Assembly: GCA_947034895.1 (NCBI GenBank)
Contig: OX344761.1
Coordinates: 28,036,863 to 28,100,862 of the forward strand
DNA length: 64,000 bases
Direction of reading: 5' to 3'
Source of the DNA: Rhytidiadelphus loreus
Taxonomy: Eukaryota; Streptophyta; Bryopsida; Hypnales; Hylocomiaceae
In this document: one piece after another, positions 47,291-60,575 of the stretch
How positions within the stretch are numbered: position 1 is the first letter of the stretch
Layout: the number at the start of each line of letters is the position of its first letter
The notes under the pieces: model-generated
The model's database searches: none
What the model saw: the letters and a program-made list of their open reading frames with translations, nothing else
Told to the model about the DNA's origin: nothing
Made by a program: the position numbers and the translations under genes

Positions 47291-49814
47291 ATGAAATCTC
47301 CAATTTAGTCTTGGTGTACACTTGTTGTATTTACTTCATAATACATAGGAGATGCCACCAAATTTTCTTCTACATATATGTTGATTGAGCCAACTAAATA
47401 GTTATTTGTGGAGCTAGTACTTCTTGCAAACGTACTTGCAAAGCATCAAGACTACAAGACCATTTAATTTTAAATTTGCAGTGGTGAAACATTTGATGTG
47501 TCTACTCCCTTCCATCATGTTTGCAATTCTTTTTGCAAGATGACCTTCCAAGTAGATCTCTTGATTTCATTAATAAAAATAATTTGCATATCCTAATTTG
47601 AAAATATGAATGGCTTAAACATTCCTTGTACCTTGAATTGTAGCAATTTAGTCTAAATATTACATTGACTAATGTAGACATAAAAAACTAACGTAGATTC
47701 AAAGTTTCATTAGAATAGAAAAAATATGAATGAATTCATATGAATAATGGCTAACAATCCATTTCTAACATGTGCCATTTCTTTGTAGTCTACATAAGGT
47801 AAGTCATCCTCCTCCAAAAAATTTCATTTATTTTGGGTAGTGCAGAAAGTGATCTTTGTCATAATGATGTAGTTGTTCACATCTATATAGATAGAAGAAA
47901 TGTGCAAAATGCAGATGAAATTTAAATTATTCATCCCCAAAACTATGCATTCATCCAAAATAGAGCAATTTTGTCTTTAGAGTATGTAGCAAATCAACGA
48001 TTTCATCCACTAAATATGTATTACTTTTGAACAAAATATTGTTTACCTCCCTCCCTCCTTTGAGTCACCCTTTTGTAGCTACAATTTTTATCTAATACCT
48101 TAAAGAATTGAGGAAGTATTAGTTTTTTTTTCAAAAGTGAAAAAATAGTATATAAAATAATAGGAAGTAGAAAACTACCAAAAAAAATACACTTGTTCAT
48201 TCTACTAAAAAGTGGTAAGTGGAAGGAGGTATAAAATGGAAGGACATGTAGGATAAAAGGTCCCTCCATATTCTTGGTTCATATTGTTTATAATTTTGAC
48301 ATGAAATTGAGAAATATCAATTCTAAAGGTGAAACTATTGCAACATTGAAATGTATAGTCTATGAAAAGTTTTTTCTATTTGAAAAATTTGAAAATTAGG
48401 TTTCACAACTATAGCTAAATAATTGTTTTCTATAGGTGACTTGGTTAAATCTTTAAAATATGAGTGATACCCTCATAATTTTCTAATTATAGAAAGATAT
48501 GATAGATTATTTTATTCAAAATATTACTTACACTTATGAAAAAAATTAAGATTTTTTTAGCTAATTTCATATTTGATGTGAATTTTTCTTCACATTTTTT
48601 TTACATAACCAGCTTGAATGGGAAGGCAAGGACAGGGATCCTTCTACAATGAGCTACTATTTCACTACAAGAAGAATATATTTTTGTTACAATGGTCTAC
48701 AGTATAGGGCAAGTTTTGCATTCAACGTGTTTTAGGATGAAAGAAACCTCAATTTATTGAAAATAAAGTTGAAAATAAAGGTTCACCTCAATGAAGTTTA
48801 TAAATGTTATGCAAGAAAATCAATAATTTCAAATTTCAAATTTTCACACAAAAATTTGAAGTTTTTGTGACTAACAAAATACATGCGATTTCATCTTTAA
48901 AAAATAAATATAAAATAAATTCCTTGCAAGCAACTAATGAATGACTTTCAAGATTACTGTAGAAATGATGAATTTACTTATTGGTCCAACAAGTGGATCA
49001 TTTTTGGCAAAGTACCTTGGAGATAGGTCTTATCTTCACTAGTAGAATTATGTTCTGTATAGACTAAGCTTTTGAAACTCACATATAGTCTAATTCGTCA
49101 TTTTATGGCAAATTAGACCAAGAGTGGATCTTAATCCCAAAATGCTCTGACATCCATATTTTGGATGATGAACAAAGTGCCTCGAGTCAATGTTTTGACT
49201 ATATACATTCTCATTTATTCCAAATAGTTTTTGAATCTTCAAAAGATGATTTTTTTGGATCAATTTAATGATATCAAGGTCAATATTATATTCACAAAAA
49301 GATACAAGAAGAAAATGTAGAAAATTTCAAAAAAGGATTCAATCATTAAAGGGTTAAAACTTAGTCTATGTAGACTATGTTTCTATTAGTTCCTATGAAG
49401 ATTAAATTCTCAGTTTTCTTATTACAACAACAACAAAATCATTGTATGAGGCACTCAATCCACTATTAAATGCATAATATTTGTAACCCTGAAAATCCAA
49501 ACCTATGACCACAAAAATGAACTTCAACATCCTTTCACACCTCTATATTTCCATTTTGAGACTATTTATTCTACTAAGTACGAAACCCTTCAGTTCTTCA
49601 GTTCTTCAGTTCTTTGTTAGGGTTGTCGGGGGTTCTTCACATTCATGTTGCTCGTTGGGCGTTTGGTCTAAGTCGAGGGTGTTGTAAACTGCATTGCAGT
49701 GGATTGATCGGTTTGGATTGGATTGACCTGGAGGTGATGGATTGCTGATTGTCTGGATTAGTGACCAGGGTTTTGGGTTTCTGAGAATTAGTGTGGACCA
49801 GATTGTGTGAAGTG
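47291..49814. other. AT-rich intergenic DNA and 5' region of HEAT gene
   Basis: No gene recognised. The last 250 bp, which include a CAGTTCTT triplet repeat at 49590-49612, become GC-richer and probably hold the promoter and leader of the HEAT-repeat gene. Confidence 0.5.
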
Positions 49815-52800
49815 ATGGAGATGGAGGAGGCGATGGGGAAGCTCACGGATCGGATGCAGATCAAGCGAGAGCATGGCGTCACGCTCTTGCAGACGCTGCT
49901 AAATACTGCGGGTACTTTTATTTTTATAATCTCAAATTTCCTCTGTTTCATCTCGAATTTCCTCTGTTTGTACCATCGTGTCGTTCTTGGATATAAGTAG
50001 GTTTCCAGGAATTCCTGATTTCTGTGTAGTGATCAGCTTGTATTTCGTATGTATGTCTATATTAGGCGAATGATATGTGCAAGCTGACTGCAGAACCTTC
50101 TCAAAGGCAAGCGTTGTGGGGCATAGTCACAGAACGGGTGAAATTGCTAATCAATGCTCAGCAATGGGAAAGCCGTCATGGTGGCTTCGCTGCATCCAAG
50201 GTGTTTTCCTCGATCCGTACGATGTTGTGATCGTGAACAATGATGTGTGCTAAACTTATAACTTTATGTGTACTGAACTTCATAGTTTTAAAATGACCAA
50301 ATTGGACCTCATGTTTTTCTTAGCATTTTCGATCGAGTGGTCATATGGGGGCTTTCTTTTGTTCAATTGTTATGTGTTTTTTTGGGCCAACACATGCAAT
50401 GTTCACTGGTCCTGGTGATATAAAATTTGGCTCTATCCGAATTGTATTTTTCTCTTTATGATTAACCATTTTGGTCATTCTAGAACTATGAAATTTTGAT
50501 CTTGTAGTTGTAAATAAAGCAATCACTAGTGCCGATTTTTGTGATATGAAGATCATTTGTTAACATTTCTTTCACGATCATTGTTATACGAGGTGGTTTT
50601 TGTAGTCCGTGCGAGTTGTTAACACGGAATAGCGTAGATCTGTTTAGGGTTTGAGAGAATGCAGATTTTTCTTGTGGTTAGTTTCACTCTGATGTATTTT
50701 CTGCTTGGGTCGTTCAGATACTCGTATTGAGTGATCAGCAAAGCACGTTTGCAGATGAACTTCTGCCATTAGTCGCTCTTCATCTCGAAGATTCGGAGCC
50801 TGGAGTTCGGTGAGTTGAATTCCAAGGCGCATTGAAGGTTTTGAATTGATATTCTTACAGCGTGTAGAATATCATCATAATGTTCATACTACTGGTACAC
50901 TCATTTTGTTAGTAACATAGACAGATGTGTCGCTTCTTATCCGGATTATTTTCCCGACTATGATTTTGTTAACTTAGTCAACGAGGATTTGTATCTACTC
51001 CATCTGCGTTCAAAATCAACATGTACCGACGTGATGATTGAGGACAGTTCTCTAATCCAGATGTGTGGCTGTGTAATAAACAGATTAGCGATCGGAGAGT
51101 GTCTATTTGCTTTGGGGAAAGTGCAGGGGATCCCTGTTTATAATAGTGTCAAAGAGTACGTGTTCTTATTTCCCAAAGAGAACCACCCTCTGCCTGCTTT
51201 TCTGTTGTCTGGTGCAGATTTATGATTATTCAAACTAAGGCTTATGACATCGAACTGAAGGGGCGATATGTTAAAAGAGTTGTGTCATGTGTTTTCTTGC
51301 ATGATTCTTCATGAGTTCTGAAGTAGAATTTTCCCCGGAGGAGCCTTTTACTTTTCCCGATGTGTTGGGAGTTGTCAATGGGCTTCAAGAAGTCTTTGTG
51401 AGGTAAATATTCTAACGAGTTGTTGGTTGTTTTTGTTGGATCCGACAGTCGTCTACTTTTGAGTATTCAAAATGGCTTTGATGGTGAATTAGTCAGTGGC
51501 GATGAAAGCGACCAAGATGGTCTTGAAGAAAGCCTTGTGAGGAAGAAGTCCCCTGCGCAACAACTCAATCGGGTAGTAGCAAATTTCTCGAATCCTCTCT
51601 CTTTATATCATGATTGAACTCGACCAAGGTGGGTGACGGGGTTTGATTTCTCGGTAGTTATCCACAATTCTGGCAGACTCATGGTTATAGATTTTGTTAG
51701 TCAGAATTAGTAGTTTTATGTATGTTCATTGAGATTATTTCGTGGTTGAAAATGCAGAATGCTGCAATGGGCGGCAGATTCTTGGAAACCTCCATTAAGG
51801 CCCTCCAGAGATTAATGGAGGGATGTGGGGAGAGTTTTCATGACCACGTGACATCCCAACTTTGGCAGCTATTGTTGAATGCTTTATCACACACAAATCG
51901 TTTTGTGCGAGAAACTGGCTTCCTATGTGTTAACACTCTCTGCCAGCTCTCTCCCCTAGAGGTCTTGAAAGAGTACGTTTTCGTTACTCCGGCTGCTCTC
52001 TTGTGGTGCTCCTTTTGTTAATCGTATCCCTGAACGAGAGGGTGATTCTACACAGATGTTAGACTTGGATAGAATATTCCTGGTATGGACTCAATGTATG
52101 TTTGACCAAATATATATGAACAGATTGACTGTATTTTTATGGCAATGATTGTAACTTTTTAAGAACAGCACCTGATAGATAGAACTGATTGTGAAGCGCA
52201 GCAACGGTGGATTGATAGCCTCATACTTGGCGCTTGGACTAAGTGATAACTGGAGCCAAGTGCGATACGGTATGTAGTATCCTATGCCATACCTTGCTAT
52301 TCTCAATACTGTGTGGAATGCTTTGAAGTACTCTGTTGCGCTTCAAGTTGTAACTGTTGGATCTAGCACTGGATGCTTTACTTCGTTTTCATGCTCTGAC
52401 GTCTCTAAAGTTGGAATGAGAAGCATTTAGTCATGGAGAACAATTCAGACGTTCCTTTTCTGCTATCTGTGCAGCGGCATCCATTTCAACAAGAACTTTT
52501 TTACGAAGGACATCGGAGTTCAAGTCTGACTATTTTCCCAAAGTATTGCCTGCCATGTATGTTCATCTACTACTTACCTTATCTCATCTCTGATGAACAA
52601 ACCGGCATAAGTTTTTCTGCAAGAGCGACAGGATTAAATCAGGGTGGTTGCCTTTGTCCGTCGATTCTTGTATAATTGTGTATATGTAGTTTGAGTAGAT
52701 TCAAAGATTGGGGTTCTTCATCAGTGGGGATGGTTTTAGATGTTGACGACTACCATGATATTTCATCAGCAGATGTAATAATATCTTTTGGTTGACATTG

Positions 52801-55800
52801 TGGTTGCAGGTGCTTGAATAGATATTACGGAGCTGAAGGCTTGAGGTTGTATTCTCAAGAAACTTGGCAGTTGGTAATGGGCTCCACGGGAAAGGAAGAA
52901 GTAGCAAAGTGTGTTGATGTTGTATTGGACTATTACATTGCACAGTCAGCTGCGCAAAATCACCTTGTGAAAGAGGTATTTAGTCACATTTCTGTCCGAA
53001 GCTCTGCAATACGCTGAAGGAAGCTCATGTAGATGGAATTTTATTCGGAAACTAGGCATTTCATATCAGATTTAGTCTTGCTTTGTTGATAATATTTTTG
53101 AGAAATTGTGTTGCTCTGGTCCAGGCTGCATGCCATTGCTTGGCAGAATTGCTGGGTAAAATTGACCCTGAGGTATGTACCTGCTTTTGCCTCTTATTTC
53201 ACCTGTCTTTTGCGTTTGTGGTCATATTTTGAGAAGCCATCTTATGTACGCACCTTCGGATGTATGGATATAGCTCATTCAACTGTTTTAGTGAGATTTT
53301 TGATATATGATTCAACGCTGTTTTCAGAGGATTGGATCCTTAGTACCACGAGTGCTCGCCACATTGATGAACTGTTTCAAGGATCCCAGTTGGTCAGTGC
53401 GGGATGCTGCTTGTTCGGGTAAGAAGTTGTTCATACAATTTACAACTGTCCTGAATGGGTTGAAGGTTATAGATCTGTTCCCAGTTAGTGCCCATTAATA
53501 TCGATGTATATCATGTATTGTGATTCAAACAGGTTCCGCTTTCAGTGTGCTGTGCAGAATTTGACAGTTTCGTTCGCCTAAGAATTTTTTAATGGATTTT
53601 TGGCAGCTGCGTTGCCCTGCCGTTGCCTTGGCTGACTATTATTGGGTCGAAAACGCACTTGTTTACGTTATGTTTTTCTCAATCTAAGGGTTAACTTTGA
53701 TGGAGCTACAATGGAGATCTCATGGATGAGTAACAAAGAGCACTTTCCATTGAAGCATATTTCTACATCTTCTCTTCCTGATGATTATTGTCGATGTGTG
53801 ATTTTTAATGTGAAGCAATGCGAAAAGCAATCACGGGTTACCCTGAAGAAGTGAAGAAGTTACTGCCACAGCTCTTTGACATGTGGTTCGCGCATTTGGC
53901 AGACAGTATCCGAAAGTCAAAACCATGAATGGCCGAGGCACTATAAATCTTCGAATAGGGGCACTAGTTTGAAGTGTTTTGAAAAACGGGATGTGTATTG
54001 GATTGTTAATTACTCTCATTCGTTGGAAAAATTTAGAACCGCTGAAATGGGCATGCAGCGCAGGGGTTCAGAATCTTGAGAATGCGAATTATGATTGTTC
54101 TTTGAGGTTCATGAGTCCTTAACGACAGAATTTTCAGATGTAAGAAGTGTTCGGGAGTATTCAGCATTTACTTTAGGAAGTGCCATGCGCAGTTTCCCGG
54201 AGGAGACGGTTGAAAAGGTAAGTTTGCTTCTCCTTCTTGCATTGCGTCAAACTCTCTGGAAACAGACAGAAACACCGTTGATATTGGACAATTCAAGAGA
54301 AAAAAAATTCCATTTGTAAACTGCCTGTCTGCTTGCGAAGGATAACACGGTCGCTTTAAGCCGAAGTAAGATTGATGATAATAAAAACCAATTGGAAAGG
54401 AGGGTTACAAAATATCTTGATATGCGTGTGCAGTCAGTTACAGTGCTCCAAGAGATTTTGCCTCGGGCAAAGGAGCAAGTGGATAAACCCTGCTCCTGCC
54501 ATGGTTCTAACCATATCACTCAATGCTCTTCAGCTGAAGCAAGACTGTAAGTTCATCTCTCAGAAGAGTAAAAGTATTCTTTAGATCCAGACTATCGGTA
54601 GCAACATACGTATGTGGAGTGTATATGTTGAAGAAGATGATTTTAAGTGTTTTTTGTTAAAGAACGTAACTTAATTTGCTATTAGTCGTCTGCCATGGCT
54701 TATGATATTGTCTTCTTTATGATTGTGGATTTGGGTTGGATGATTGTGTTGGGGCTACAGACAGCAAGGGCCTGTTGCTTCAGCAGAAGAAAAAATGAAT
54801 GTATGCGCCTCAGATTCTTTCACTTCGTTCTTTCTCACTTAAGAATACCGATTGCATATTTTTTAACCGTGGGCATGATAAATGATTAATAACGAATTTA
54901 ATTCGAAGCTGTAATAAGCAATGTGCAAGATCTCTTCCTTCAACGGATGTCTCTTTGTTTTGTAGGGCGCATTATCTGCTGTCCCTCTGCCAAAGCCGAA
55001 AGAGTCTTGTGATGACTACGGATTTGCTAGAGAGAGCGAACCTTGGGAACAATCCGAAGGGGGTATTTATTTACTACGAGAGCTTTCTGCTGTGGCTCCA
55101 GATCGTGCGGCCAAGTTCTTACCAGTCCTAGTACAGCTGGTATTATATTACTAATTCAACTGAGTCTTGATCGTACTTCACATGAATACTCGTTTTGTAT
55201 TTTGAAGAGTAGATAAGATTTTTTTGGTGTGCATGTTTTGCCTCTTAAGTTTGTTATCATATACAGGCCCAGAGCTCGGGATATGTGCAATACCACAGCT
55301 TGATGGAAACTCTTTATAGACTCTTGCCGTCCATTGCTCAGGTACGTGTTGGTATCCTTAACTTGGAATTTGTAGTATATCTTTTGAGTCAAAATTGAAG
55401 TGCAGTTGCATTGGATACTATGATCAGAATGTCACAGTAACTCCCTAAGTGTTGCTCATTGTTCTCATGTTCGACTCACAGAATTTGGGGAAGAGAACAT
55501 TTAAACCATACTTGGAAATGTTTATCGACCCTCTTTTTTCTGCTTTGATTTGCGGCCAGGTATTCAATTTTCTACCTTTCATGTTCTCTTCTTAACTGCA
55601 CTGAATTTCAAAGTAGATGGCCATCTTAACTGCTTCTGTAAACAGACTCGGATGTGAATCCTCTCGGCTATGGATCGAATAATGCTTTTTGTTCACCATG
55701 TGCAACTTAGCACAAATTGCTTATGGCCTTTTCTTGAACTATTTCTTTGGCATGTGTGCAGAGACTGTCAGAGAATGCATCTGGCTTTTGTGTGTCCAAG

Positions 55801-55938
55801 CTGATTGATTTCATCGGGCCCAACATTTTTAAAGCTCGACTAGACAATAAGCAGCTGGCCATTCTTCAATCGAGCCCCCTGATTAGCACCAATTCCATGA
55901 CTGGAGGTAATGTCATGGGGAACCGTGTGCATCCCTAG
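49815..55938 (+). CDS. HEAT/ARM-repeat protein, 20 exons, function unknown
   Basis: My exon model: 49815-49911, 50094-50200, 50718-50809, 51084-51155, 51316-51402, 51449-51572, 51758-51961, 52179-52269, 52475-52556, 52810-52975, 53125-53172, 53328-53418, 53816-53905, 54138-54217, 54434-54546, 54761-54800, 54966-55139, 55267-55341, 55482-55559, 55762-55938. All joints use GT-AG and keep frame, giving about 695 residues. The exon 7/8 joint is the weakest: a stronger donor at 51973 does not fit the frame. The product is a chain of paired amphipathic helices with HEAT signatures (DSEPGVRLAIGECLFALG, DNWSQVRYAAS, DPSWSVRDAACS, VRSVREYSAFTLGSAM), a short acidic insert (SGDESDQDGLEES) and a conserved-looking PWEQSEGGIYLLREL block. 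HEAT proteins usually act as scaffolds in transport, cytoskeleton or complex assembly. I cannot name this one. Confidence 0.75.
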
Positions 55939-58289
55939 GTTAGGTAGTTCTGAGGCCTGCTCGTTTTGCCTGCCAAGTTGCAATTATGCAGGCACACCCA
56001 GCTGAGGTCCGGCAAGAATTTTCCTCTGAAAATGTTTTTGAAGTCTGTTCTATACTAGCTGCACGTTAGATGTAGTGATGAGGTGATACTATGACACAAG
56101 TCCATCCACATCTATTGTGGCGATCAACGGAATAGAAATTAAGCAGAGCTAGCGAATCTAATTATCCTAGACATACTTACGGGAGGAATGAGAACCTTTT
56201 TCATCTTAGTGTTGAGTTTTAAGGCGTTGCTGTCTCCACAACCTAAGTTTATAGTCAGCTTTAGGAGGAGCTCGCAATCACGCACCACGTGAACTATGCT
56301 CCAAAAGAGTTTATCATCTTGGTTTTTGGATGCTTTCATTTCCATTCTGGTTTTCCTTTTGAAATACAGATTCCAGATTCTGAAGGGGATTTTTTTGCTG
56401 TTCAAAAAGTGGGTGTCAATGATGTAATCAATTTTAGAAGCATTTGGGAATTTAGTTTTCAATTTATATTTATAATATTGGTGACAACTATAGAAAATCT
56501 AACTGTGCATATGTAATTTAAAATTTAGAATCATTTGTTCATACATAAGTACTTAATTGTTGTTATTATAAAGCTTTTCAGAATTTTAGATCAAGAGAAA
56601 TTGGGTTACTGGAGTATTAAAAAGGATTTGTGATTTATTCTTATTTTGTGAGGTGATAGATATGGTAGAGTATTGTTTTGAATTTACTGAAAACTTGTAG
56701 ATTCTAGCAAAGCTTTAAACCCAAGTGCCCAGTTCCATTGATAGATATGGAAATACTTCATTTTTGAGCTTGATTTAGTCTATTCAATCTTATTAAAGTT
56801 TCAATGTAATGTTTTTGTTACACAAGCCTATATATTATTATTTTTTAAATTAATAATAGATTTATAATAAATTATAAGTTTTCTAATTTTAAAACTAATA
56901 AGTGGAAATCAATTTACACAAGCCTATATGTTATCAAAAAAATTTATAATATTAGTTTTGTAATAAATTATAACACAAACAATCCAATTAATTTGAGATT
57001 TATCTTTGAGATAAAAGTAGACATGTGGGGAATTTAATTAAAATGGTATATTCTATATGCCATTTTTTGATTGTGCAATCTAAACTGTAAAAGTGACATC
57101 TAGGACAAGTATGCATTTTAGATTGCAATCTAAACCATAAAAATGCATAGATTTCAGACTATGCGGTCTAAATAGTAAAAGTGCCAAAGTTGTGGAATGG
57201 CACCATTTTAACCCATTAAGGACTGGTTGACCATTTTGTGGTCGATTTGGGTCCTTTTTGGTTTGTAGAGAGAGCATGTCAACAAATTTGATGACGTGGC
57301 AAAGGGGACGGGTTGGAGGAATTGAGAAGTGAAGAGTTTAGGACAATAACTAGGCCAATCTAAGGTGGCATGTGGCCAAAGGGTTGAAAAAACCAAGACA
57401 ACAGGGGCTGAAATTACACCAAGATTTGCTAAAAATTCTTACTTCACAATGCACCTCACCAAAAAATTTAATGCTAAACCCTATATCATGTGCAACACTT
57501 CCATCCGTACGGTTAGATCTCCAATAGGCACTTGCATTCAAAAGTTTTAAAATTGCTCCCAATTGGCCATACAAAGGATTGCCCACCCCCCAAATCAACC
57601 ACGGTCCTTAATGGGTTAATGCCACGTATGAAGAATAGTAGAAAAGATTTTCAAGTAATTGTTTTCTTTTTTACATCCAAAGCATGTGTCACAATGACCA
57701 TCAAGTCAAATTGTCACTATCAAGCAAAATTTAATATTTATATAGTGGATTGATAAAAAATTTATGATTTTTATGTGAGAATAAACACTTTGTGAGACTT
57801 TTAGAATTACGTAATTGTTGTTTTTCTTGTAATTTTTGTTCAAAAAAATAAAAAAATTGTGGTTTTTTAAAGTGAAACTTGTAAACAATTTTTTTTCAAT
57901 GGAAATATATACTAAGAAAATATGGGATTTTAACCCAAAAAAAAGATTAGAATGAGAAATAATAATTTGTAATTTAAATTTGTGATTCTTTCATAGAAGA
58001 AAATTACATTAAAAAAGTAATGAGATTTTTTTTTTCCAATTTCTCTAAATTTGCATTCCCCAATTGAATATTTGAAGAGGATACATTTGTCTTCTTAGAT
58101 TTGAGTAATTAAGCCATATACTTTATTGATAGACTTGGATACTTTGGTTAGCCTATTGTACCATAATCAAAGCATTAATAAATTATTACTCTTTTAGTAA
58201 ATTTTGATATTTAAATGCTTCTAAATTGATCTTGGAAATTTCTAAGATTAATTTTTCACTTCAACCATACAAGTAAGTTCTAATCATCA
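55939..58289. other. AT-rich intergenic DNA
   Basis: The first few hundred bases are probably the 3' UTR and terminator region of the HEAT gene. The rest is low-complexity AT-rich DNA. A short direct or inverted relation exists between 57210 (ACCCATTAAGGACTGG) and 57603 (GTCCTTAATGGGTTAA), perhaps the ends of a small 400-bp element. Confidence 0.45.
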
Positions 58290-59040
58290 ATCTTGATCCC
58301 TAAAATTCCATGACTATGTTTTACCCAATACTACTTTAAAATTGCCATTTCTATTGCAAACAATAAATATCTTAAACAAATTTTTCTATTTATATTCAAA
58401 CATAGGATTTGGCACTAAACTAGTATGAAAATAGGTAAAAGAAATTTCAGAAACTTCAACATTGTAGTTTTTGAGATATTAGCAATTATAATGAAAATAA
58501 CACTTTATGCCCTCTTTAAGTAAGTTTCAATAATTATTAGATTATAAGACTTTGAATCTTCTTAACTTGAAATTTGTAATATAGAGTTTTGAATTTAAAT
58601 AATCTTTATGGTAGACAATTGAGTAGAAAGGAGTTTAGGAGAAAAAAATTCAAGAAAAGAAACTTGATATTCAATCTAAAAGAATAATTTTAAAGTTGGT
58701 AGAAGTAGGTGCAAGTGGTAAAGTAAACCCAAATCTTGAATAAATCTAAGATGAAATTAAAGACATGAATCCTAATGGTGAGATTGTTCTAGCAACTGTA
58801 GTAAGCAATGTAAGCCATGTTGACCTCCTTTATTATGAAAACAGTAAAAATATAATGAAAAGATGAATCCTATGAGTTATCATTTGAAATAAATGCTTTG
58901 ATTGGCCAAAAAACAAGATTCTTCATAACTTTTGTTTGCATCAATAATCCAAATGGCATTAACTTTCCATGAGGACAAAAACAGCATATTCAATATGAGA
59001 AACAATTTTAAAATTAATAATTTCAAGTTCGCTTGTTTAT
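58290..59040 (-). repeat. Decayed fragment of repeat R
   Basis: Reads in the same direction as the left-arm R copy near 16170-16880: TGACTATGTTTTACC, TTTAAAATTGCCATTT, CAAACATAGGATTTGG, AAATTTCAGAAACTTC and, after a gap, ATTCTTCATAACTTTTG and AATCCAAATGGCATTAA. Strongly diverged, hence an older copy. Confidence 0.5.
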
Positions 59041-59114
59041 TCTTTGTTGCTTGGATGGCCAAACCCATCTATTTTTACTTTAGGTGTTAGGTATAGGGCA
59101 ATGCTCGAGGAGGA

Positions 59115-59189
59115 GGGCATTTTGGGAAAAAAAGGGCCAACGAGGAAGGCGGAGCCCGACAAGGAGGTGCTTTTTTTCCCAAAACGCCC
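59115..59189. repeat. Hairpin 1 of GC-rich island
   Basis: GGGCATTTTGGGAAAAAAA (59115-59133) pairs with TTTTTTTCCCAAAACGCCC (59171-59189), 19 bp with one G-T type mismatch. The loop is 37 nt. Confidence 0.75.
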
Positions 59190-59275
59190 GACAACGAGAG
59201 GCATTGACTGGCGTAAATCACGAGCAAAAAAGGATGAAAATTGGGGATGAAAAATCGAAGTCGGATGAGAAATCC

Positions 59276-59319
59276 GTAATGCCCGATTACTCAGGAAAAC
59301 CTGCGTAATCGGGCATTAC
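59276..59319. repeat. Hairpin 2 of GC-rich island
   Basis: GTAATGCCCGATTAC (59276-59290) pairs perfectly with GTAATCGGGCATTAC (59305-59319). Inside, CAGG and CCTG pair around an AAAA loop, with one T/C mismatch between the stems. The result is a nearly continuous 20-bp stem. Confidence 0.85.
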
Positions 59320-59330
59320 GCAGCAGAAGC

Positions 59331-59363
59331 CTCCCAGGAAATGAACGGGACATTTCCTGGGAG
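59331..59363. repeat. Hairpin 3 of GC-rich island
   Basis: CTCCCAGGAAATG (59331-59343) pairs perfectly with CATTTCCTGGGAG (59351-59363) around a 7-nt loop. Confidence 0.85.
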
Positions 59364-59399
59364 TGGTTTACGGTGGCATAACCTTTTCTTCAAGGCCTA

Positions 59400-60575
59400 C
59401 ACCAATTGAAATTAAAATCATATTCTGTAAATCCAAAGTTCCAAAATGCTATTCTATCTTAAAATTATTCTCCAAAGCTACAAATGAATGCTTTGGTTTG
59501 TTAAAATAAGCTCCAAAAGATCATGCCAAAAATTTCTCTCCTATCTTGAAATTATTCTATAAAGCTACTCCTATGTTAAAATAAGTTCCAAGATCATGCA
59601 GAAAATGGAGATTTTAGGTACCTGCTCAAACTGTCATTTGTTCTTTGAAAGACAAGGATCAACATCATCAAGTTTCCAAGTTCTATAAAAAGAATAATTA
59701 TATTAGTTTAAAATTTTAATCTTTATATCTATATGGAACTGCAGATTGAAGTGCAACAAGCCACAAGTCCACAACAGAGTATTTAGAGTACAGTCACCAT
59801 TATGGTCGATCGCGGTCTGAGTGAACAAAATCTTCCAAACTAATGGTCGGTAATGGCCTGATCGATGCGTCCTATCAGTGTCAATACCAGTTGCTGTAAT
59901 TGAACGCTCGACGAGTTGTTGATTTTCTTGCGAAATTCGTCTAAATGTCCGTGAATATTTGTTCAATCACGTACAAGGAGATAATTATATTATCCATGGC
60001 ACTTTAATTTCCCTGGAGCCCTTCCGGAAGTTTCAGACTGCAGCTAGTTTCCTAGATCGATGATTTGGCACTTGCAACGGGGAAAACTGGGAAAAGCGCG
60101 AAGCAAACAGCGAAAAAGTTTTCCCTGTTGGTTACACTGTAATTAATTAAACCGGGACTCGCAATCCGGTACAAGAGCAATGCAATCTCCAGAATCCTTC
60201 AGAATTATTTGCTATTCCGTTCTCGACTCCGTCGTCAGTATTAGTAGTTCATTTACATTACAACAGCAGGCGGAAGAAACGAAACGCACAGAACATCCAG
60301 ACACCCTGGATCACGACTTAATAACACCTTTGCTTTGACCAATTAATCATTTTATTCACAAAAGACGCGAAGCACTTTCGCTTCAAAACACGCATGCACA
60401 GTGTTCATAGCACCACGTACATACAGAAGCTCGCTAGCTAACTCCGGCGGCCGGTCGAGGTAGCCTGCTAGCCTTCAACTAACCTACGTCGCCCTTTCTC
60501 TACGACCACCCCTATCCCCGGCAGCTCAAATCGAGAACCCATCATCTTCGAGGACTCTCTCATTCCGCCAACGAT
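59400..60575. other. Intergenic, no gene seen
   Basis: AT-rich to about 59750, then of balanced composition with only short ORFs. The last part is probably downstream DNA of the minus-strand FCP1-like gene. Confidence 0.5.

Noticed and set aside
51217..51300. Possible extra exon reading FMIIQTKAYDIELKGRYVKR
   Set aside because: Using it would require an intron of under 60 bp to reach the next coding block. Splicing directly from 51155 to 51316 keeps the frame with a pyrimidine-rich acceptor.
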